Shown here: piece after piece, positions 9,714 through 19,284 of the stretch | Layout: each line of letters opens with the position of its first letter | Numbering within the stretch: position 1 is the stretch's first letter | NCBI RefSeq assembly: GCF_026319365.1 | Contig: NZ_JAPDMS010000002.1 | Span: 62,001 to 126,000 of the forward strand | From: Methylophaga sp. OBS1 | Lineage (GTDB): Bacteria > Pseudomonadota > Gammaproteobacteria > Nitrosococcales > Methylophagaceae | Direction of reading: 5' to 3' | Length of the DNA stretch: 64,000 nt | Notes under the pieces: model-generated | Database searches by the model: none | The model's input: the letters and a program-made list of their open reading frames with translations, nothing else | What the model was told of the DNA's origin: nothing | Position numbers and translations under genes: made by a program

Positions 9714-10829
9714 TCATTCAAAAAAGCGCTTCACGGCATCCAGCCAGGATGAATGTTTAGGGCTGTGTTTTTCACCACCGCCCTGGATATCCTTCTCAAA
9801 CTGTTCCAGCAGTTCTTTTTGCTTCTTAGACAGCTTCACCGGCGTTTCAATAATCACGCGACACAACAGATCACCTGTTGGCCCACCACGCACCGAGGTC
9901 ACGCCCTTGCCACGCATTCGGAACTGCTGACCGGTCTGAGTGCCTTCCGGAATTTTGAGGCTGGCCTTGCCTTCCAGTGTCGGGACTTCCACCTCACCGC
10001 CCAGGGCCGCAGTGACAAAACTCAACGGCACATCACAGAACAGATTGGTGCCATCACGTGTGAACACATCATGACGCTGCACCGCGACCTCAACAAACAG
10101 GTCACCGGCAGGCGCACCGTGAAGTCCCGCTTCACCTTCGCCCTGCAGGCGGATGCGGTCACCGGTATCGACACCGGCCGGCACTTTAACAGACAGGGTT
10201 TTGTGTTCCTGCACCAGCCCTTCTCCGTGGCAATCCGGACAGGGATCTTTGATCATCTTGCCGGTGCCGCGACAATGCGGGCAGGCCTGCTGCATGGTGA
10301 AAAAGCCCTGCTGAATACGAACCTGACCATGACCGCCACAGGTGGTACAGGTGACCGGTTCGGTGCCTTTCTTGGCACCGCTGCCATCACAGGTTTCACA
10401 TTCAACATTGACCGGAATCCGGATCTTGGCCGTGGTACCCGCCACAGCTTCCTCCAGCGACAATTCCAGCCGATAGCGCAGATCGGCGCCACGGAAAGCC
10501 TGTTGGCGGCCACCACCGGCACCAAAAATATCGTTAAAGACATCACCGAAGATATCGCTGAAGCCACCCGCACCGCCACGGCCGAAACCACCGCCCATGG
10601 ACTGGTCAACGCCTTCGTGCCCGAACTGATCATAAGCCGCACGCTTCTGGCTGTCGGCTAATATTTCATAAGCTTCCTTCGCTTCTTTGAACTTGGTTTC
10701 GGCTTCAGCATCATCCGGATTACGGTCCGGGTGATACTTCATCGCCATACGACGATAGGCTTTTTTGATTTCGGCCTCGGTCGCCGTTCGCGAGATACCT
10801 AAAATCTCGTAATAGTCTCTTCTGGCCAT
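9714..10829 (-). CDS. dnaJ: Chaperone protein DnaJ (Hsp40)
   Basis: A 371-residue type I J-protein that delivers unfolded clients to DnaK and stimulates its ATPase. It has a J domain with HPD in KYHPDRNP, a Gly/Phe-rich linker ([12 protein letters not shown]), four CxxCxGxG zinc motifs (from CETCDGSG to CPDCHGEG) and the C-terminal substrate-binding domain. A TTG 18 bases upstream extends the frame, but [11 protein letters not shown] at 10829 is the conserved start. It follows dnaK on the same strand, separated by a terminator-like hairpin that may keep dnaJ expression below dnaK. Confidence 0.97.
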   Translation of the reverse strand: MARRDYYEILGISRTATEAEIKKAYRRMAMKYHPDRNPDDAEAETKFKEAKEAYEILADSQKRAAYDQFGHEGVDQSMGGGFGRGGAGGFSDIFGDVFNDIFGAGGGRQQAFRGADLRYRLELSLEEAVAGTTAKIRIPVNVECETCDGSGAKKGTEPVTCTTCGGHGQVRIQQGFFTMQQACPHCRGTGKMIKDPCPDCHGEGLVQEHKTLSVKVPAGVDTGDRIRLQGEGEAGLHGAPAGDLFVEVAVQRHDVFTRDGTNLFCDVPLSFVTAALGGEVEVPTLEGKASLKIPEGTQTGQQFRMRGKGVTSVRGGPTGDLLCRVIIETPVKLSKKQKELLEQFEKDIQGGGEKHSPKHSSWLDAVKRFFE

Positions 10830-10839
10830 GCTTCTTGTT

Positions 10840-10885
10840 TTCCCCAAAACAACAAAACAGGCGCCAGTCTGACCTGACGCCTGTT
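10840..10885 (-). terminator. Rho-independent terminator between dnaK and dnaJ
   Basis: On the minus strand AACAGGCG (10885-10878) pairs with CGCCTGTT (10863-10856), with a further CAG/CTG inside, followed by the T-rich stretch TTGTTGTTTT. It probably attenuates transcription from dnaK into dnaJ. Confidence 0.75.
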
Positions 10886-10969
10886 TGCTTTGTTAGTCCT
10901 GTCCGTCAGCAGTGATGTTTACGCGGGTAGACACGCTATTCTCCCCTTCACCCCGACGGACTTGCAGGA

Positions 10970-12889
10970 TTACTTCTTCTTGTCGTCGTCGACTTCTTCG
11001 AACTCGGCATCGACTACATCGTCACCGGACTGCGCATCATCCGCTGCGCCTTCACCGGCACCGGCTTCTGCATTCTCAGCATAAGCACGTTCAGCCAGTT
11101 TGGCAGAGGCTTCACTCAGCGCATTGGTCTTGGCTTCAATATCGTCTTTGTCTTCGCCCTTGATCGCTTCCTGCAGCGCTTCAACCGCAGCTTCGATGTT
11201 CGCCTTTTCGTCGGCTTCGACTTTATCGCCCAGATCTTTGAGTGACTTGGTCGTGGCGTGAATCAAGGCATCAGCCTGGTTACGCGCTGTCACCAGCTCA
11301 TGGAATTTCTTATCTTCCTCAGCGTGGGCTTCAGCATCTTTCACCATTTGCTCAACTTCATCATCACTCAGACCGCTGGAAGCCTTGATCACAATCGACT
11401 GTTCCTTACCGGTCGCCTTATCTTTGGCAGACACATGCAGGATGCCGTTGGCGTCGATATTGAAGGTCACTTCAATCTGCGGTACACCACGCGGTGCCGG
11501 CGGAATATCGGCGAGATCAAAGCGGCCCAGGGATTTGTTGGCTGAGGCCATTTCACGCTCACCCTGCAGCACGTGAATGGTCACGGCAGGCTGATTGTCT
11601 TCAGCCGTTGAGAACACCTGATTCGCTTTGGTAGGAATGGTAGTGTTTTTCTCAACCAGTTTGGTCATCACACCACCCATGGTTTCGATACCCAGGCTCA
11701 GCGGGGTGACGTCCAGCAGCAGTACGTCTTTGACATCACCAGCCAGAACCGCAGCCTGGATAGAAGCACCCAGCGCGACCGCTTCGTCTGGATTGACGTC
11801 TTTACGCGGCTCTTTGCCAAACATCTCCTTAACCGCTTCCTGTACTTTCGGCATACGGGTCTGACCACCGACCAGAATGACATCGTCGATTTGCGAGGTC
11901 GACAGACCGGCGTCTTTCAATGCCATTTTGCAGGGTTCCATACTGCGGCTAATCAGGTCTTCAACCAGTGACTCCAGTTTGGCACGGGTCAGGCGCAGTT
12001 CCATATGTTTGGGACCGCTTTGATCGGCCGTGATGTAGGGCAGGTTGATATCGGTCTGCTGGCTGGAAGACAGCTCGATCTTGGCTTTTTCCGCCGCATC
12101 TTTGAGACGTTGCAGCGCCAGTGGGTCTTTACCCAGATCAACGCCCTGATCTTTCTTGAACTCATCAACGAGATAATCGATGATGCGTTGGTCAAAGTCT
12201 TCACCACCCAGGAAGGTATCACCATTGGTGGCCAGTACTTCAAACTGGTGCTCGCCTTCGATATCAGCGATTTCGATGATAGATACGTCGAAAGTACCAC
12301 CACCCAGGTCATAAACCACCACGGTGGAATCACCGCGTTTTTTGTCCATGCCGTAAGCCAGTGCGGCTGCGGTGGGCTCGTTGATGATACGTTTGACTTC
12401 CAGACCGGCAATTTTACCGGCGTCTTTGGTCGCCTGACGCTGAGAGTCGTTGAAGTAGGCCGGTACAGTCACAACGGCTTCGGTTACTTCTTCACCCAGG
12501 AATTCTTCCGCGGTTTTCTTCATTTTCATCAGCACACGGGCAGAAATCTCGGGCGGTGCCATTTTCTTGTCGTTAACTGATACCCAGGCGTCGCCGTTGT
12601 CGGCTTCGATGATCTTGTAAGGGACCATGTCGATATCACGCTGAACGACTTTCTCTTTGAACTTACGACCGATCAGACGTTTGATACCATACAAGGTGTT
12701 TTTGGGATTGGTCACGGCCTGACGTTTGGCAGATTGACCAACCAGTACTTCGTTGTCCTTGGTGAAGGCAACGATAGACGGTGTGGTGCGATCGCCTTCG
12801 CTGTTCTCAATCACACGTGCTTTGCCGTCTTCCATCACTGCGACGCAGGAATTGGTCGTTCCCAGGTCGATACCAATAATTTTACCCAT
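10970..12889 (-). CDS. dnaK: Chaperone protein DnaK (Hsp70)
   Basis: A 639-residue ATP-driven chaperone that works with DnaJ and GrpE. The N-terminal ATPase domain starts [17 protein letters not shown], and the second phosphate loop [12 protein letters not shown] is present. A substrate-binding domain and helical lid follow. The acidic tail ends [15 protein letters not shown], matching the EEV-type end of bacterial DnaK. Its own sigma32 promoter lies between grpE and this gene, so it can be induced by heat independently of the grpE transcript. Confidence 0.98.
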   Translation of the reverse strand: MGKIIGIDLGTTNSCVAVMEDGKARVIENSEGDRTTPSIVAFTKDNEVLVGQSAKRQAVTNPKNTLYGIKRLIGRKFKEKVVQRDIDMVPYKIIEADNGDAWVSVNDKKMAPPEISARVLMKMKKTAEEFLGEEVTEAVVTVPAYFNDSQRQATKDAGKIAGLEVKRIINEPTAAALAYGMDKKRGDSTVVVYDLGGGTFDVSIIEIADIEGEHQFEVLATNGDTFLGGEDFDQRIIDYLVDEFKKDQGVDLGKDPLALQRLKDAAEKAKIELSSSQQTDINLPYITADQSGPKHMELRLTRAKLESLVEDLISRSMEPCKMALKDAGLSTSQIDDVILVGGQTRMPKVQEAVKEMFGKEPRKDVNPDEAVALGASIQAAVLAGDVKDVLLLDVTPLSLGIETMGGVMTKLVEKNTTIPTKANQVFSTAEDNQPAVTIHVLQGEREMASANKSLGRFDLADIPPAPRGVPQIEVTFNIDANGILHVSAKDKATGKEQSIVIKASSGLSDDEVEQMVKDAEAHAEEDKKFHELVTARNQADALIHATTKSLKDLGDKVEADEKANIEAAVEALQEAIKGEDKDDIEAKTNALSEASAKLAERAYAENAEAGAGEGAADDAQSGDDVVDAEFEEVDDDKKK

Positions 12890-12944
12890 AGTTAAACTCC
12901 ATCATTCTTAATCTGTTGCTGGCTTTGTCAGCCTATGTTCGTGT

Positions 12945-12972
12945 ATTTGGGGGACATTTCTGCGATTTCAAG
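12945..12972 (-). promoter_or_regulatory. Heat-shock (sigma32) promoter of dnaK
   Basis: The minus strand reads CTTGAAA, 13 bases, then CCCCAAAT, a near-perfect match to the sigma32 consensus (CTTGAAA and CCCCATnT). It lies about 55 bases before the dnaK ATG and starts 13 bases past the end of grpE. Confidence 0.9.
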
Positions 12973-12984
12973 TCCCCGGCCGAA

Positions 12985-13536
12985 TTATTGTGAAACCACC
13001 ACCATCGCGGGGCGAATCACGCGACCATTAAAGGCATAGCCTTTTTGCATCACGCTGATAACCTGGTTCGGCTCCACACCATCGGCCGGCTGCATCGAGA
13101 CAGCCTGATGCAGATCCGGGTTGAAGGCTTCACCTTCAGGGTTGATCTGCTCCAGTCCCAGCTTGCCGATGTTGCCCAGCAGCATTTTCAGCGTCATGTC
13201 CATGCCTTCACGGACAGTTTCCAGCGTGGCTTCGTCTTTATGCGCTGCGCTCAGTCCTAACTCCAGGCTGTCGCAGATAGGCAGGAGCTCAGCGACAAAT
13301 TTATCCAGCGCATGCTTGTGGGCGTTTTCCAGGTCACGGCTGTGGCGACGACGCATGTTTTCCAGATCAGCGCGGGCCATTAACAGCTCGTTCCAATGCT
13401 CATCGGCTTTGTTGCGTGCATCTTCAAGCAGCTTGGCCGTATCCTGTTCCGCTTCCGGCTGGGCCTGCTGTTCCGAATCGTTGGCAGTTTCCTGTGCCTG
13501 ATTGTCTTCAGGCTTTTCGATTTCTTCGTTGCTCAT
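12985..13536 (-). CDS. grpE: Nucleotide exchange factor GrpE
   Basis: A 183-residue cytoplasmic co-chaperone that releases ADP from DnaK. It has an acidic, Gln/Glu-rich N-terminus, a long coiled-coil helix (about 35-95, for example ARADLENMRRRHSRD) and a C-terminal beta domain with the family signature NPEGEAFNPDLHQAVSM and RVIRPAMVVVSQ. Size is normal. It is the first gene of the grpE-dnaK-dnaJ series and has its own sigma32 promoter. Confidence 0.96.
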   Translation of the reverse strand: MSNEEIEKPEDNQAQETANDSEQQAQPEAEQDTAKLLEDARNKADEHWNELLMARADLENMRRRHSRDLENAHKHALDKFVAELLPICDSLELGLSAAHKDEATLETVREGMDMTLKMLLGNIGKLGLEQINPEGEAFNPDLHQAVSMQPADGVEPNQVISVMQKGYAFNGRVIRPAMVVVSQ

Positions 13537-13572
13537 GAGTCATCATTCCGGTTTGCTTGTAACAGACCCCCA

Positions 13573-13600
13573 ACTTGGGGACGAAAAATTCAATTTCAAG
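13573..13600 (-). promoter_or_regulatory. Heat-shock (sigma32) promoter of grpE
   Basis: The minus strand reads CTTGAAA, 13 bases, then CCCCAAGT. Spacing and both elements fit sigma32 and match the dnaK promoter nearly base for base. It lies about 37 bases before the grpE ATG, between the foldback repeat and the gene. Confidence 0.9.
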
Positions 13601-13637
13601 CCGATGTCAGTGAAAAATTGAGAAGGGGAAAATGTTT

Positions 13638-13775
13638 ATCCGCAGATGTCGCGGATTAGTGCAGATTATATCTGGTGAGCAGGCTAGCCGGTCGTGCACC
13701 AGTGGAAGCTTTTCAGCTTCCATCTACCAGAGAAGTATGAGTTGTAATCTGTGGCAGTCGGCGAAATCTGCGGAT
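13638..13775. repeat. Foldback repeat element, copy 1
   Basis: A 138-base element with perfect 10-base inverted ends, ATCCGCAGAT and ATCTGCGGAT. The inversion continues imperfectly about 30 bases inward. Inside are TCTGGT/ACCAGA (13671-13676 and 13726-13731) and a central hairpin TGGAAGC/GCTTCCA (13703-13722). It starts 2 bases after the dnaQ stop codon. The same ends occur at 55423-55567. There is no reading frame, so it resembles a MITE or an extragenic palindrome. Confidence 0.75.
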
Positions 13776-13777
13776 GA

Positions 13778-14521
13778 TTAATCATGTCTCAGCCACACGC
13801 ACTGACCACCACTGGATTCGTTGACCTTTTCCAGCATGGCCTGATGTGCAGCCAGTTCTTCATCACTGGCCCTGATCACAACGAGTGGCTGGCGGGTCTG
13901 AATTTGTCCGGGTTCCACATCGATTTTGTCATCGCTGGTCGACTCGACAGCTTCTTCTGCCGTTAACGTCAGGCTCACCTGTCCACCGGTCATCGCCAGG
14001 TAAACATCAGCGAGGATTTCGGCGTCAAGTAGAGCGCCGTGCAGTTCTCGATTGGCGTTGTCTACATCATAGCGTTTACAGAGGGCATCCAGGCTGTTCT
14101 TTTGACCGGGATGCTTGTCGCGCGCCATTCTGAGGGTATCAAGCACAGTAGCAATAGTATTAACACGACGGGGTTCATCTTTGAGCTTTGCGAGCTCATG
14201 ATCGATAAAGCCGACATCGAAAGGCGCATTATGAATAACCAGTTCGGCGCCTTCGATAAAGCGCAGAAAATCTTCGGCAATATCGGCAAACAACGGTTTA
14301 TCGGCCAGAAACTCATTAGTGATGCCATGCACTTCGATGGCACCGTCATCAATGTCGCGCTGTGGATTGATGTACTGGTGAAAAGTCTGACCGGTCAGGC
14401 GTCGGCCCACCATTTCCACACAACCGATTTCGATGATGCGGTGGTCGTCGGCGGTGCTGATACCGGTGGTTTCGGTATCGAGAATGACCTGTCGTTTTTG
14501 TGTTGTTTCTACCACGCTCAC
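13778..14521 (-). CDS. dnaQ: DNA polymerase III epsilon subunit (proofreading exonuclease)
   Basis: A 247-residue 3'-5' exonuclease of the replicative polymerase core. DEDDh motifs are visible: Asp15 and Glu17 in LDTETTGI, the Asp of NAPFDVGFID, and HGALLDAEILADVY with the catalytic His and Asp. The C-terminal part binds the alpha subunit. It starts 5 bases after the rnhA stop on the same strand. In E. coli dnaQ and rnhA diverge, whereas here they are co-linear. Confidence 0.95.
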   Translation of the reverse strand: MSVVETTQKRQVILDTETTGISTADDHRIIEIGCVEMVGRRLTGQTFHQYINPQRDIDDGAIEVHGITNEFLADKPLFADIAEDFLRFIEGAELVIHNAPFDVGFIDHELAKLKDEPRRVNTIATVLDTLRMARDKHPGQKNSLDALCKRYDVDNANRELHGALLDAEILADVYLAMTGGQVSLTLTAEEAVESTSDDKIDVEPGQIQTRQPLVVIRASDEELAAHQAMLEKVNESSGGQCVWLRHD

Positions 14522-14526
14522 CTCGT

Positions 14527-14964
14527 CTAAACCGTCAGTTTTTCTCTGGCAGCAACCGCCAGTTGATCGGCACGTTCATTTTCAGGATGGCCGTTATGTC
14601 CCCGCACCCATTCCCATTTCACTTGATGCTGGGCGATCGCTTTATCCAGCCGCTGCCAGAGTTCGGCATTTTTGACCGGCTTTTTAGCCGCTGTTTTCCA
14701 GTTCTTGGCTTTCCAGCCCGGCAGCCACTCGGTCATCCCTTTCATCACGTACTGGGAGTCGGTGGTGATGGTAACACGACAGGGCCGCTTCAAGGCCTCT
14801 AACGCGGCAATCACCGCCATCATTTCCATACGGTTGTTGGTGGTCAGTTTTTCACTGCCGGAGAGTTGCTTTTCCGTGCCTTTGGCACGCAGGATCGCGC
14901 CCCAGCCACCCGGGCCCGGATTGCCGCTACAGGCGCCGTCAGTGAAAATTTCAACGTGGTCCAT
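14527..14964 (-). CDS. rnhA: Ribonuclease HI
   Basis: A 145-residue nuclease that degrades RNA in RNA-DNA hybrids, removing primers and R-loops. The four metal-binding carboxylates are present: Asp9 ([14 protein letters not shown]), Glu47 (NNRMEMMA), Asp69 (TTDSQYV) and Asp133 (ERADQLA), with the catalytic-loop His123 (RGHNGH). Its first 14 bases overlap the end of the upstream methyltransferase gene, which suggests translational coupling. Confidence 0.97.
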   Translation of the reverse strand: MDHVEIFTDGACSGNPGPGGWGAILRAKGTEKQLSGSEKLTTNNRMEMMAVIAALEALKRPCRVTITTDSQYVMKGMTEWLPGWKAKNWKTAAKKPVKNAELWQRLDKAIAQHQVKWEWVRGHNGHPENERADQLAVAAREKLTV

Positions 14965-15685
14965 GGTTGTGTTCTCGGGTGAGGGGTTTATTTACCAGGC
15001 CGGGCGTCGGGAACAGCCGGCCTTTGCGCCAGTTTTCTCTGACCGGTGTCAGTGGCAGGCTGCGCTTGGCCGCCACCATAACAGAAACGCCGCCCAGCAT
15101 GGGCCATAATCGCCGGCCCCAGCGTTCCATGAACTGACTGCCCTGCATCCAGCGGCGCTGCCGGAAAGGCGGTCTGAACAAGATTTTATGCTGTTCGGTG
15201 ACTTCAAAGTTGAGCAGTGCCAGCCAGTCCCGGACCCGGGTTTGACTGAAAAAATGACCATCCCAGGGTGCCGTGTCCTGCCACGAAAATAGGCGTCTCA
15301 GTCCCCATAGGCTGAATGGGTTAAAGCAGCAAAGAATCATCTTGCCATCAGCAGCCAGAACCCGCTCTGCTTCCCTGAGCAGTTGATGTGGATCCCGCGA
15401 TCGCTCGAGAACATGCTGCAACAGGAGGTTGTCAATACTGTTAGTCCTGAATGGGAGTGACTCGGGTTCAGCCTGCAGGTCAGCAGAATCGCCCACACGC
15501 CATTGGCGACAGGCACGATTAGTCACGACCGGCAGACAGGTTTCACTGCCACCCAGTTGCACAAAGAAATAGCCGGGCAGCGGTTCATCAAGCTGACTCA
15601 TAATCTCACGCTCGACTGACAGCAGCAGTTGCCCCAGTGGGCTCTGCCACCAGCGTTCAATAGCCATGTTGTCAGAGTGATTCAT
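14951..15685 (-). CDS. yafS: SAM-dependent methyltransferase, YafS-like
   Basis: A 244-residue class I methyltransferase-like protein. The core shows [18 protein letters not shown] and [20 protein letters not shown], typical post-motif I to III segments of small-molecule methyltransferases. The N-terminal glycine loop is poorly conserved (FVQLGGSET). It sits between gloB and rnhA exactly as yafS does in E. coli, which supports orthology. The substrate is unknown. The start lies 25 bases from the divergent gloB start, so the two promoters must overlap. Confidence 0.8.
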   Translation of the reverse strand: MNHSDNMAIERWWQSPLGQLLLSVEREIMSQLDEPLPGYFFVQLGGSETCLPVVTNRACRQWRVGDSADLQAEPESLPFRTNSIDNLLLQHVLERSRDPHQLLREAERVLAADGKMILCCFNPFSLWGLRRLFSWQDTAPWDGHFFSQTRVRDWLALLNFEVTEQHKILFRPPFRQRRWMQGSQFMERWGRRLWPMLGGVSVMVAAKRSLPLTPVRENWRKGRLFPTPGLVNKPLTREHNHGPR

Positions 15686-15710
15686 GTTATTGTCCCGGTT
15701 GGGAGGTTTT

Positions 15711-16481
15711 ATGCTTACAGTTCATGCCGTCAACGCATTCAAGGATAATTATATCTGGCTGATTCAGGCAGAAAACAGTCACAAGGTGCTGATTGTCGAC
15801 CCCGGTGATGCCGATCCGGTGTTTGAGGCCCTGAAACAGTATGATCTCGACCCGGCAGCGATTCTGATTACGCATCACCACGCCGATCATATCGGTGGTG
15901 TTGAGACGATACTGCAACACTATCCAGTGCCGGTATTTGGTCCCGCCGACGAACCGATTCCGGCGGTGACCCATCCACTAAAGGCAAGCGACACCTTAAC
16001 CATCGATCCCGACTTCCCGCTGTTCAGGGTCATGGACACGCCGGGTCATACACAAGGTCATATCTGTTATCTGGTTGAAAACAAGCTGTTTTGCGGTGAC
16101 ACCCTGTTTACCGGCGGCTGCGGTAGGTTGTTGGGTGGTACAGCCGAGCAGTTATTCCGCTCATTACAGCAATTGAAACAATTACCCGGTGACACTGAAG
16201 TCTATTGTGCGCATGAATACACCGAAGCCAACCTGCGTTTTGCCAGTGCCGTCGACAACGACAATCAGCCATTACAGCAAAGACGCCATAAAACCAGAGA
16301 AATGCGTGAAGCCGGGCAGGCGACCGTGCCGTCTCTGATGGCCGACGAACTGGCCACCAACCCTTTTCTTCGCAGCCACATTCCCAACATCAGAACTGCG
16401 GCAGAGACCTTCAGTGGCCGTCCACTGGATGATGATCAGTCCGTGTTTGCCGCACTCAGGCAGTGGAAGGATAATTTCTAA
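15711..16481 (+). CDS. gloB: Hydroxyacylglutathione hydrolase (glyoxalase II)
   Basis: A 256-residue metallo-beta-lactamase-fold thioesterase that hydrolyses S-lactoylglutathione to lactate and glutathione, the second step of methylglyoxal removal. The metal motif THHHADH is at 54-60, and TPGHTQGHICY and the C-terminal CAHEYTEANLRFA block carry further ligands. The frame opens upstream at 15684, but the ATG at 15711 has a GGGAGG ribosome site 10 bases ahead and gives the conserved MLTVHAVNAFKDNYIW start. Confidence 0.96.
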   Translation: MLTVHAVNAFKDNYIWLIQAENSHKVLIVDPGDADPVFEALKQYDLDPAAILITHHHADHIGGVETILQHYPVPVFGPADEPIPAVTHPLKASDTLTIDPDFPLFRVMDTPGHTQGHICYLVENKLFCGDTLFTGGCGRLLGGTAEQLFRSLQQLKQLPGDTEVYCAHEYTEANLRFASAVDNDNQPLQQRRHKTREMREAGQATVPSLMADELATNPFLRSHIPNIRTAAETFSGRPLDDDQSVFAALRQWKDNF

Positions 16482-16561
16482 CCCTCATTATCCCTCCACC
16501 TCCTCCAGCTTTGCCTGAGAGGTCATCGCGTCGCTGATAACCCTCGGCCAGAATGGTCGGA

Positions 16562-17365
16562 TTAACTGTCGACTTTGTCTAAGTGAACATCCATTTGTGG
16601 AAACGGGATCGAAATACCGTTTTCATCAAAAGCCAGCTTGATTTGTTCGATGAGTTCCGAGCGCACCGGCCAGTAATCATCCGCATTGACCCAGGGACGC
16701 ACATCAAAATTGACACTGCTGTCAGCGAGTTCTGCCACACGGATCACCGGTTCCGGATCCGCATGCACCTTGGGGTGACCTTTAACGATGTCATTGAGCA
16801 GCGTCTTGGCTTTCAGCAGATCATCACCGTAACCAATGCCGAAGCTCATATCGATACGGCGGGTATCGCGGGCTGAGTAGTTGGTGATGGTATCGGCGTA
16901 AATCTGACCGTTTGGCACAATCACTTCACGGTTATCACCGGTTCTCATAATCGTATTGAAAATCGTGATTTGTTCGATAATGCCACTGGTGCCAGCGGCT
17001 TCCACAAAGTCACCCACTTTAAACGGACGGAACATCACCAGCATGACGCCGGCAGCAAAATTCTGTAACGAATCTTTCAGCGCCAGACCGACCGCCAGAC
17101 CGGCCGCACCTAACACGGCAATCATTGATGTGGTATCAACACCCAGCTGATCCAGGGCGGCGATCAAAACAAATAGCATCAGCACCGCATTGGCGATCAC
17201 GCTGAGAAAATTGATCAGCATTGCATCCATATTACTGCGCACCATCAGCTTGCGTGACAGCTTCACCAGCCATTTGACCACAATGCGTCCGACGAAGACG
17301 ATCAGTGCCGCGTAAAGAATATTCATCAACCAGAATCCAACAACACTACCTGCAGCAGTTTCCAT
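16562..17365 (-). CDS. mscS: Small-conductance mechanosensitive channel (MscS family)
   Basis: A 267-residue inner-membrane channel that opens under hypo-osmotic shock. It has three N-terminal membrane helices (about 10-30, 50-75 and 80-115), the pore helix GLAVGLALKDSLQNFAAG, the beta domain FRPFKVGDFVE, and the C-terminal vestibule ending ISIPFPQMDVHL. Length and topology match E. coli MscS. It is the last gene of a minus-strand run; pyrD ends 1 base before its start codon, so co-transcription is likely. Confidence 0.92.
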   Translation of the reverse strand: METAAGSVVGFWLMNILYAALIVFVGRIVVKWLVKLSRKLMVRSNMDAMLINFLSVIANAVLMLFVLIAALDQLGVDTTSMIAVLGAAGLAVGLALKDSLQNFAAGVMLVMFRPFKVGDFVEAAGTSGIIEQITIFNTIMRTGDNREVIVPNGQIYADTITNYSARDTRRIDMSFGIGYGDDLLKAKTLLNDIVKGHPKVHADPEPVIRVAELADSSVNFDVRPWVNADDYWPVRSELIEQIKLAFDENGISIPFPQMDVHLDKVDS

Positions 17366-17366
17366 T

Positions 17367-18389
17367 TCAGTTCCTCTTTGCGATTGTTTCGACCACTTCG
17401 CGGACTAGAGACGGTCCGCGGTAAATCAAGCCACTATAAATTTGTACCAGGTCAGCACCGGCCTGTAATTTGGCCAGGGCATCTTCACCTGACATGATTC
17501 CACCTGCAGCTATGATCGGCAAGTCCTCAGGCAGCGCCGCCCGGAATTGCCGGACAATATCCGTGGATTTTTCAAATACCGGTGCGCCACTGAGACCGCC
17601 AGCCTCCTCCGCATTGGCTAAGCCCGACACGTCATCTCGCGACATCGTGGTATTGGTGGCGATCACCGCATCGACCCCGTGTGAAGAGAACGCCTCGGCC
17701 AGTTGCCGGACTTCTTCTTCGGTCAGATCAGGGGCGACTTTGACCGCCATCGGCACATATCGGCCGAACTCTTCAGCCAGTGCCTGCTGTGCCTGTTTGA
17801 GGGCTGACAGTAAAGCAGCCAGTGACTCACCAAATTGCAGGCTACGTAATCCCGGCGTGTTGGGAGAAGAAATATTAATCGTCACGTAATCCGCATAGGG
17901 ATAAACCTTTTTGAGGCCGATAAGGTAATCATCAACCGCATTTTCAACCGGCGTGTCGAAATTTTTGCCAATATTGATGCCCACCAGACTCCTGGTCTTG
18001 GCTGCTTTCACCTGCTCCAGCAGGTGATCTACACCGAGATTATTAAAGCCCATTCGGTTAATGATGCCCTCGGCTTCAGGAATACGGAACAACCTCGGCT
18101 TGGGATTGCCCGGCTGTGGCCTTGGAGTGACGGTGCCAATCTCGACAAAACCAAAACCCAGGGCTGACATGGCTTCAATATAGTCACCGTTTTTATCCAG
18201 GCCAGCAGCCAGTCCAACGGCATTGGGAAACTCCAGCCCCATTACTTTGACTTTTCGCGACGCCATTTTACGAGTCAGCAACCAGGATAAACCGGTCATT
18301 TCCATCAGGTTAATCGCGGTCATGCCCAGATGATGAGATTTCTCCGCATCAATACAGAACATCAGATTTCGCATCAGTCGGTACAGCAT
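17367..18389 (-). CDS. pyrD: Dihydroorotate dehydrogenase (quinone), class 2
   Basis: A 340-residue FMN enzyme that oxidises dihydroorotate to orotate in pyrimidine synthesis, passing electrons to the quinone pool. The N-terminal amphipathic segment ([20 protein letters not shown]) is the class 2 membrane-association region. [14 protein letters not shown] contains the catalytic serine; [13 protein letters not shown] and [11 protein letters not shown] bind FMN. Its start codon follows directly on the stop of the DUF2797 gene, so these genes are tightly coupled. Confidence 0.97.
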   Translation of the reverse strand: MLYRLMRNLMFCIDAEKSHHLGMTAINLMEMTGLSWLLTRKMASRKVKVMGLEFPNAVGLAAGLDKNGDYIEAMSALGFGFVEIGTVTPRPQPGNPKPRLFRIPEAEGIINRMGFNNLGVDHLLEQVKAAKTRSLVGINIGKNFDTPVENAVDDYLIGLKKVYPYADYVTINISSPNTPGLRSLQFGESLAALLSALKQAQQALAEEFGRYVPMAVKVAPDLTEEEVRQLAEAFSSHGVDAVIATNTTMSRDDVSGLANAEEAGGLSGAPVFEKSTDIVRQFRAALPEDLPIIAAGGIMSGEDALAKLQAGADLVQIYSGLIYRGPSLVREVVETIAKRN

Positions 18390-19220
18390 TTAGACCACCA
18401 TCTCCACTTCATAACCGCTGAATTTGCGGATGTTAATCACGCCTTTATCAAAAATCAGATACTGGCCCTTGATACCATTCAGGACGCCACTGACTTCCGG
18501 GTTTTTATCAAAGTTAAACGACGACACCTTGGCCGGATACTCTGCGACCGGGTAAATGATCTGCTGCTCCTGCTCGGCCGGCAACAGGGCAATGCTGTTG
18601 TCGTCAAACTGCTGTTGCAGCGCGGCAATCTCCTGTTCGCATTCGGCGAAAAGACGATCACGTTCGGCGGCAAGATCCAGCGGTTCAGCCTCGCCCTTAA
18701 GCATCTTGCGCCAATCCGTACGATCCGACACATGGTTTTTGAACATGACTTCCACCAGTCCGGACTGGTAGCGGCTTCTGACCCGGAAAATCGGCAGTGC
18801 CTGGCTCGCACCCTGGTCGACCCAGCGGGTCGGTACCTGGTTGATACGGGTAATGCCAACTTTCAGGCCGGAACTGTTGGCCAGATAAACAATGTGATCC
18901 TGCATGCAAACTGCCTGACCCCAGTCAGGTTCACGACAAGTGCCCTGATCGAAATGACACAGTTCGGGCTTGATAAAACACATATCGCATTGTGCCAGAC
19001 GTTGTGAGCAGGGGAAGCAGAAACCGCCGCTGAAGCTTTTTTTAGTCAGCCGCTGGCAGTGAAGGCAGTGAATTTCTCCCTGGTAGCGGAGGGTCACCGT
19101 CTGACCGACCAGGTCGTTCATGGGCACTTGTTCATCCCCCAGCCGCATCGAATAGCAGGCCCGATTGTCGGCCGGCAGGGTGACGGCCATCTTGGTCAGC
19201 TGTCCGCTGAGTTGTCTCAC
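18390..19220 (-). CDS. DUF2797 family protein with Cys-rich region
   Basis: A 276-residue protein of the uncharacterised DUF2797 family. The N-terminal half has CxxC pairs (CLHC, CFPC, CDMC) and more Cys/His, likely one or two zinc sites. The middle reads VYLANSSGLKVGITR followed by TRWVDQGAS, which recalls the two strands and Arg of a GIY-YIG nuclease domain. The catalytic state is unknown. The start is GTG with GAGGT six bases upstream. It sits between MscS-type genes and directly abuts pyrD. The family assignment is firm; the function is not known. Confidence 0.75.
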   Translation of the reverse strand: MRQLSGQLTKMAVTLPADNRACYSMRLGDEQVPMNDLVGQTVTLRYQGEIHCLHCQRLTKKSFSGGFCFPCSQRLAQCDMCFIKPELCHFDQGTCREPDWGQAVCMQDHIVYLANSSGLKVGITRINQVPTRWVDQGASQALPIFRVRSRYQSGLVEVMFKNHVSDRTDWRKMLKGEAEPLDLAAERDRLFAECEQEIAALQQQFDDNSIALLPAEQEQQIIYPVAEYPAKVSSFNFDKNPEVSGVLNGIKGQYLIFDKGVINIRKFSGYEVEMVV

Positions 19221-19284
19221 GGTTTACCTCGGCTTATTGATAAGGGGCTTATCTTAGCGCAGATAGCCGACTGTCGACAGTCAA

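Noticed and set aside
9753..10661. 302-codon frame antisense to dnaJ
   Set aside because: A shadow of dnaJ codon bias; the opposite strand encodes an intact, full-length DnaJ.
16510..16521. Reverse strand CTCTCAGGCAAA, like the end of a glycine riboswitch
   Set aside because: The rest of the aptamer core is missing and the position, between convergent gloB and mscS ends, cannot regulate either gene.
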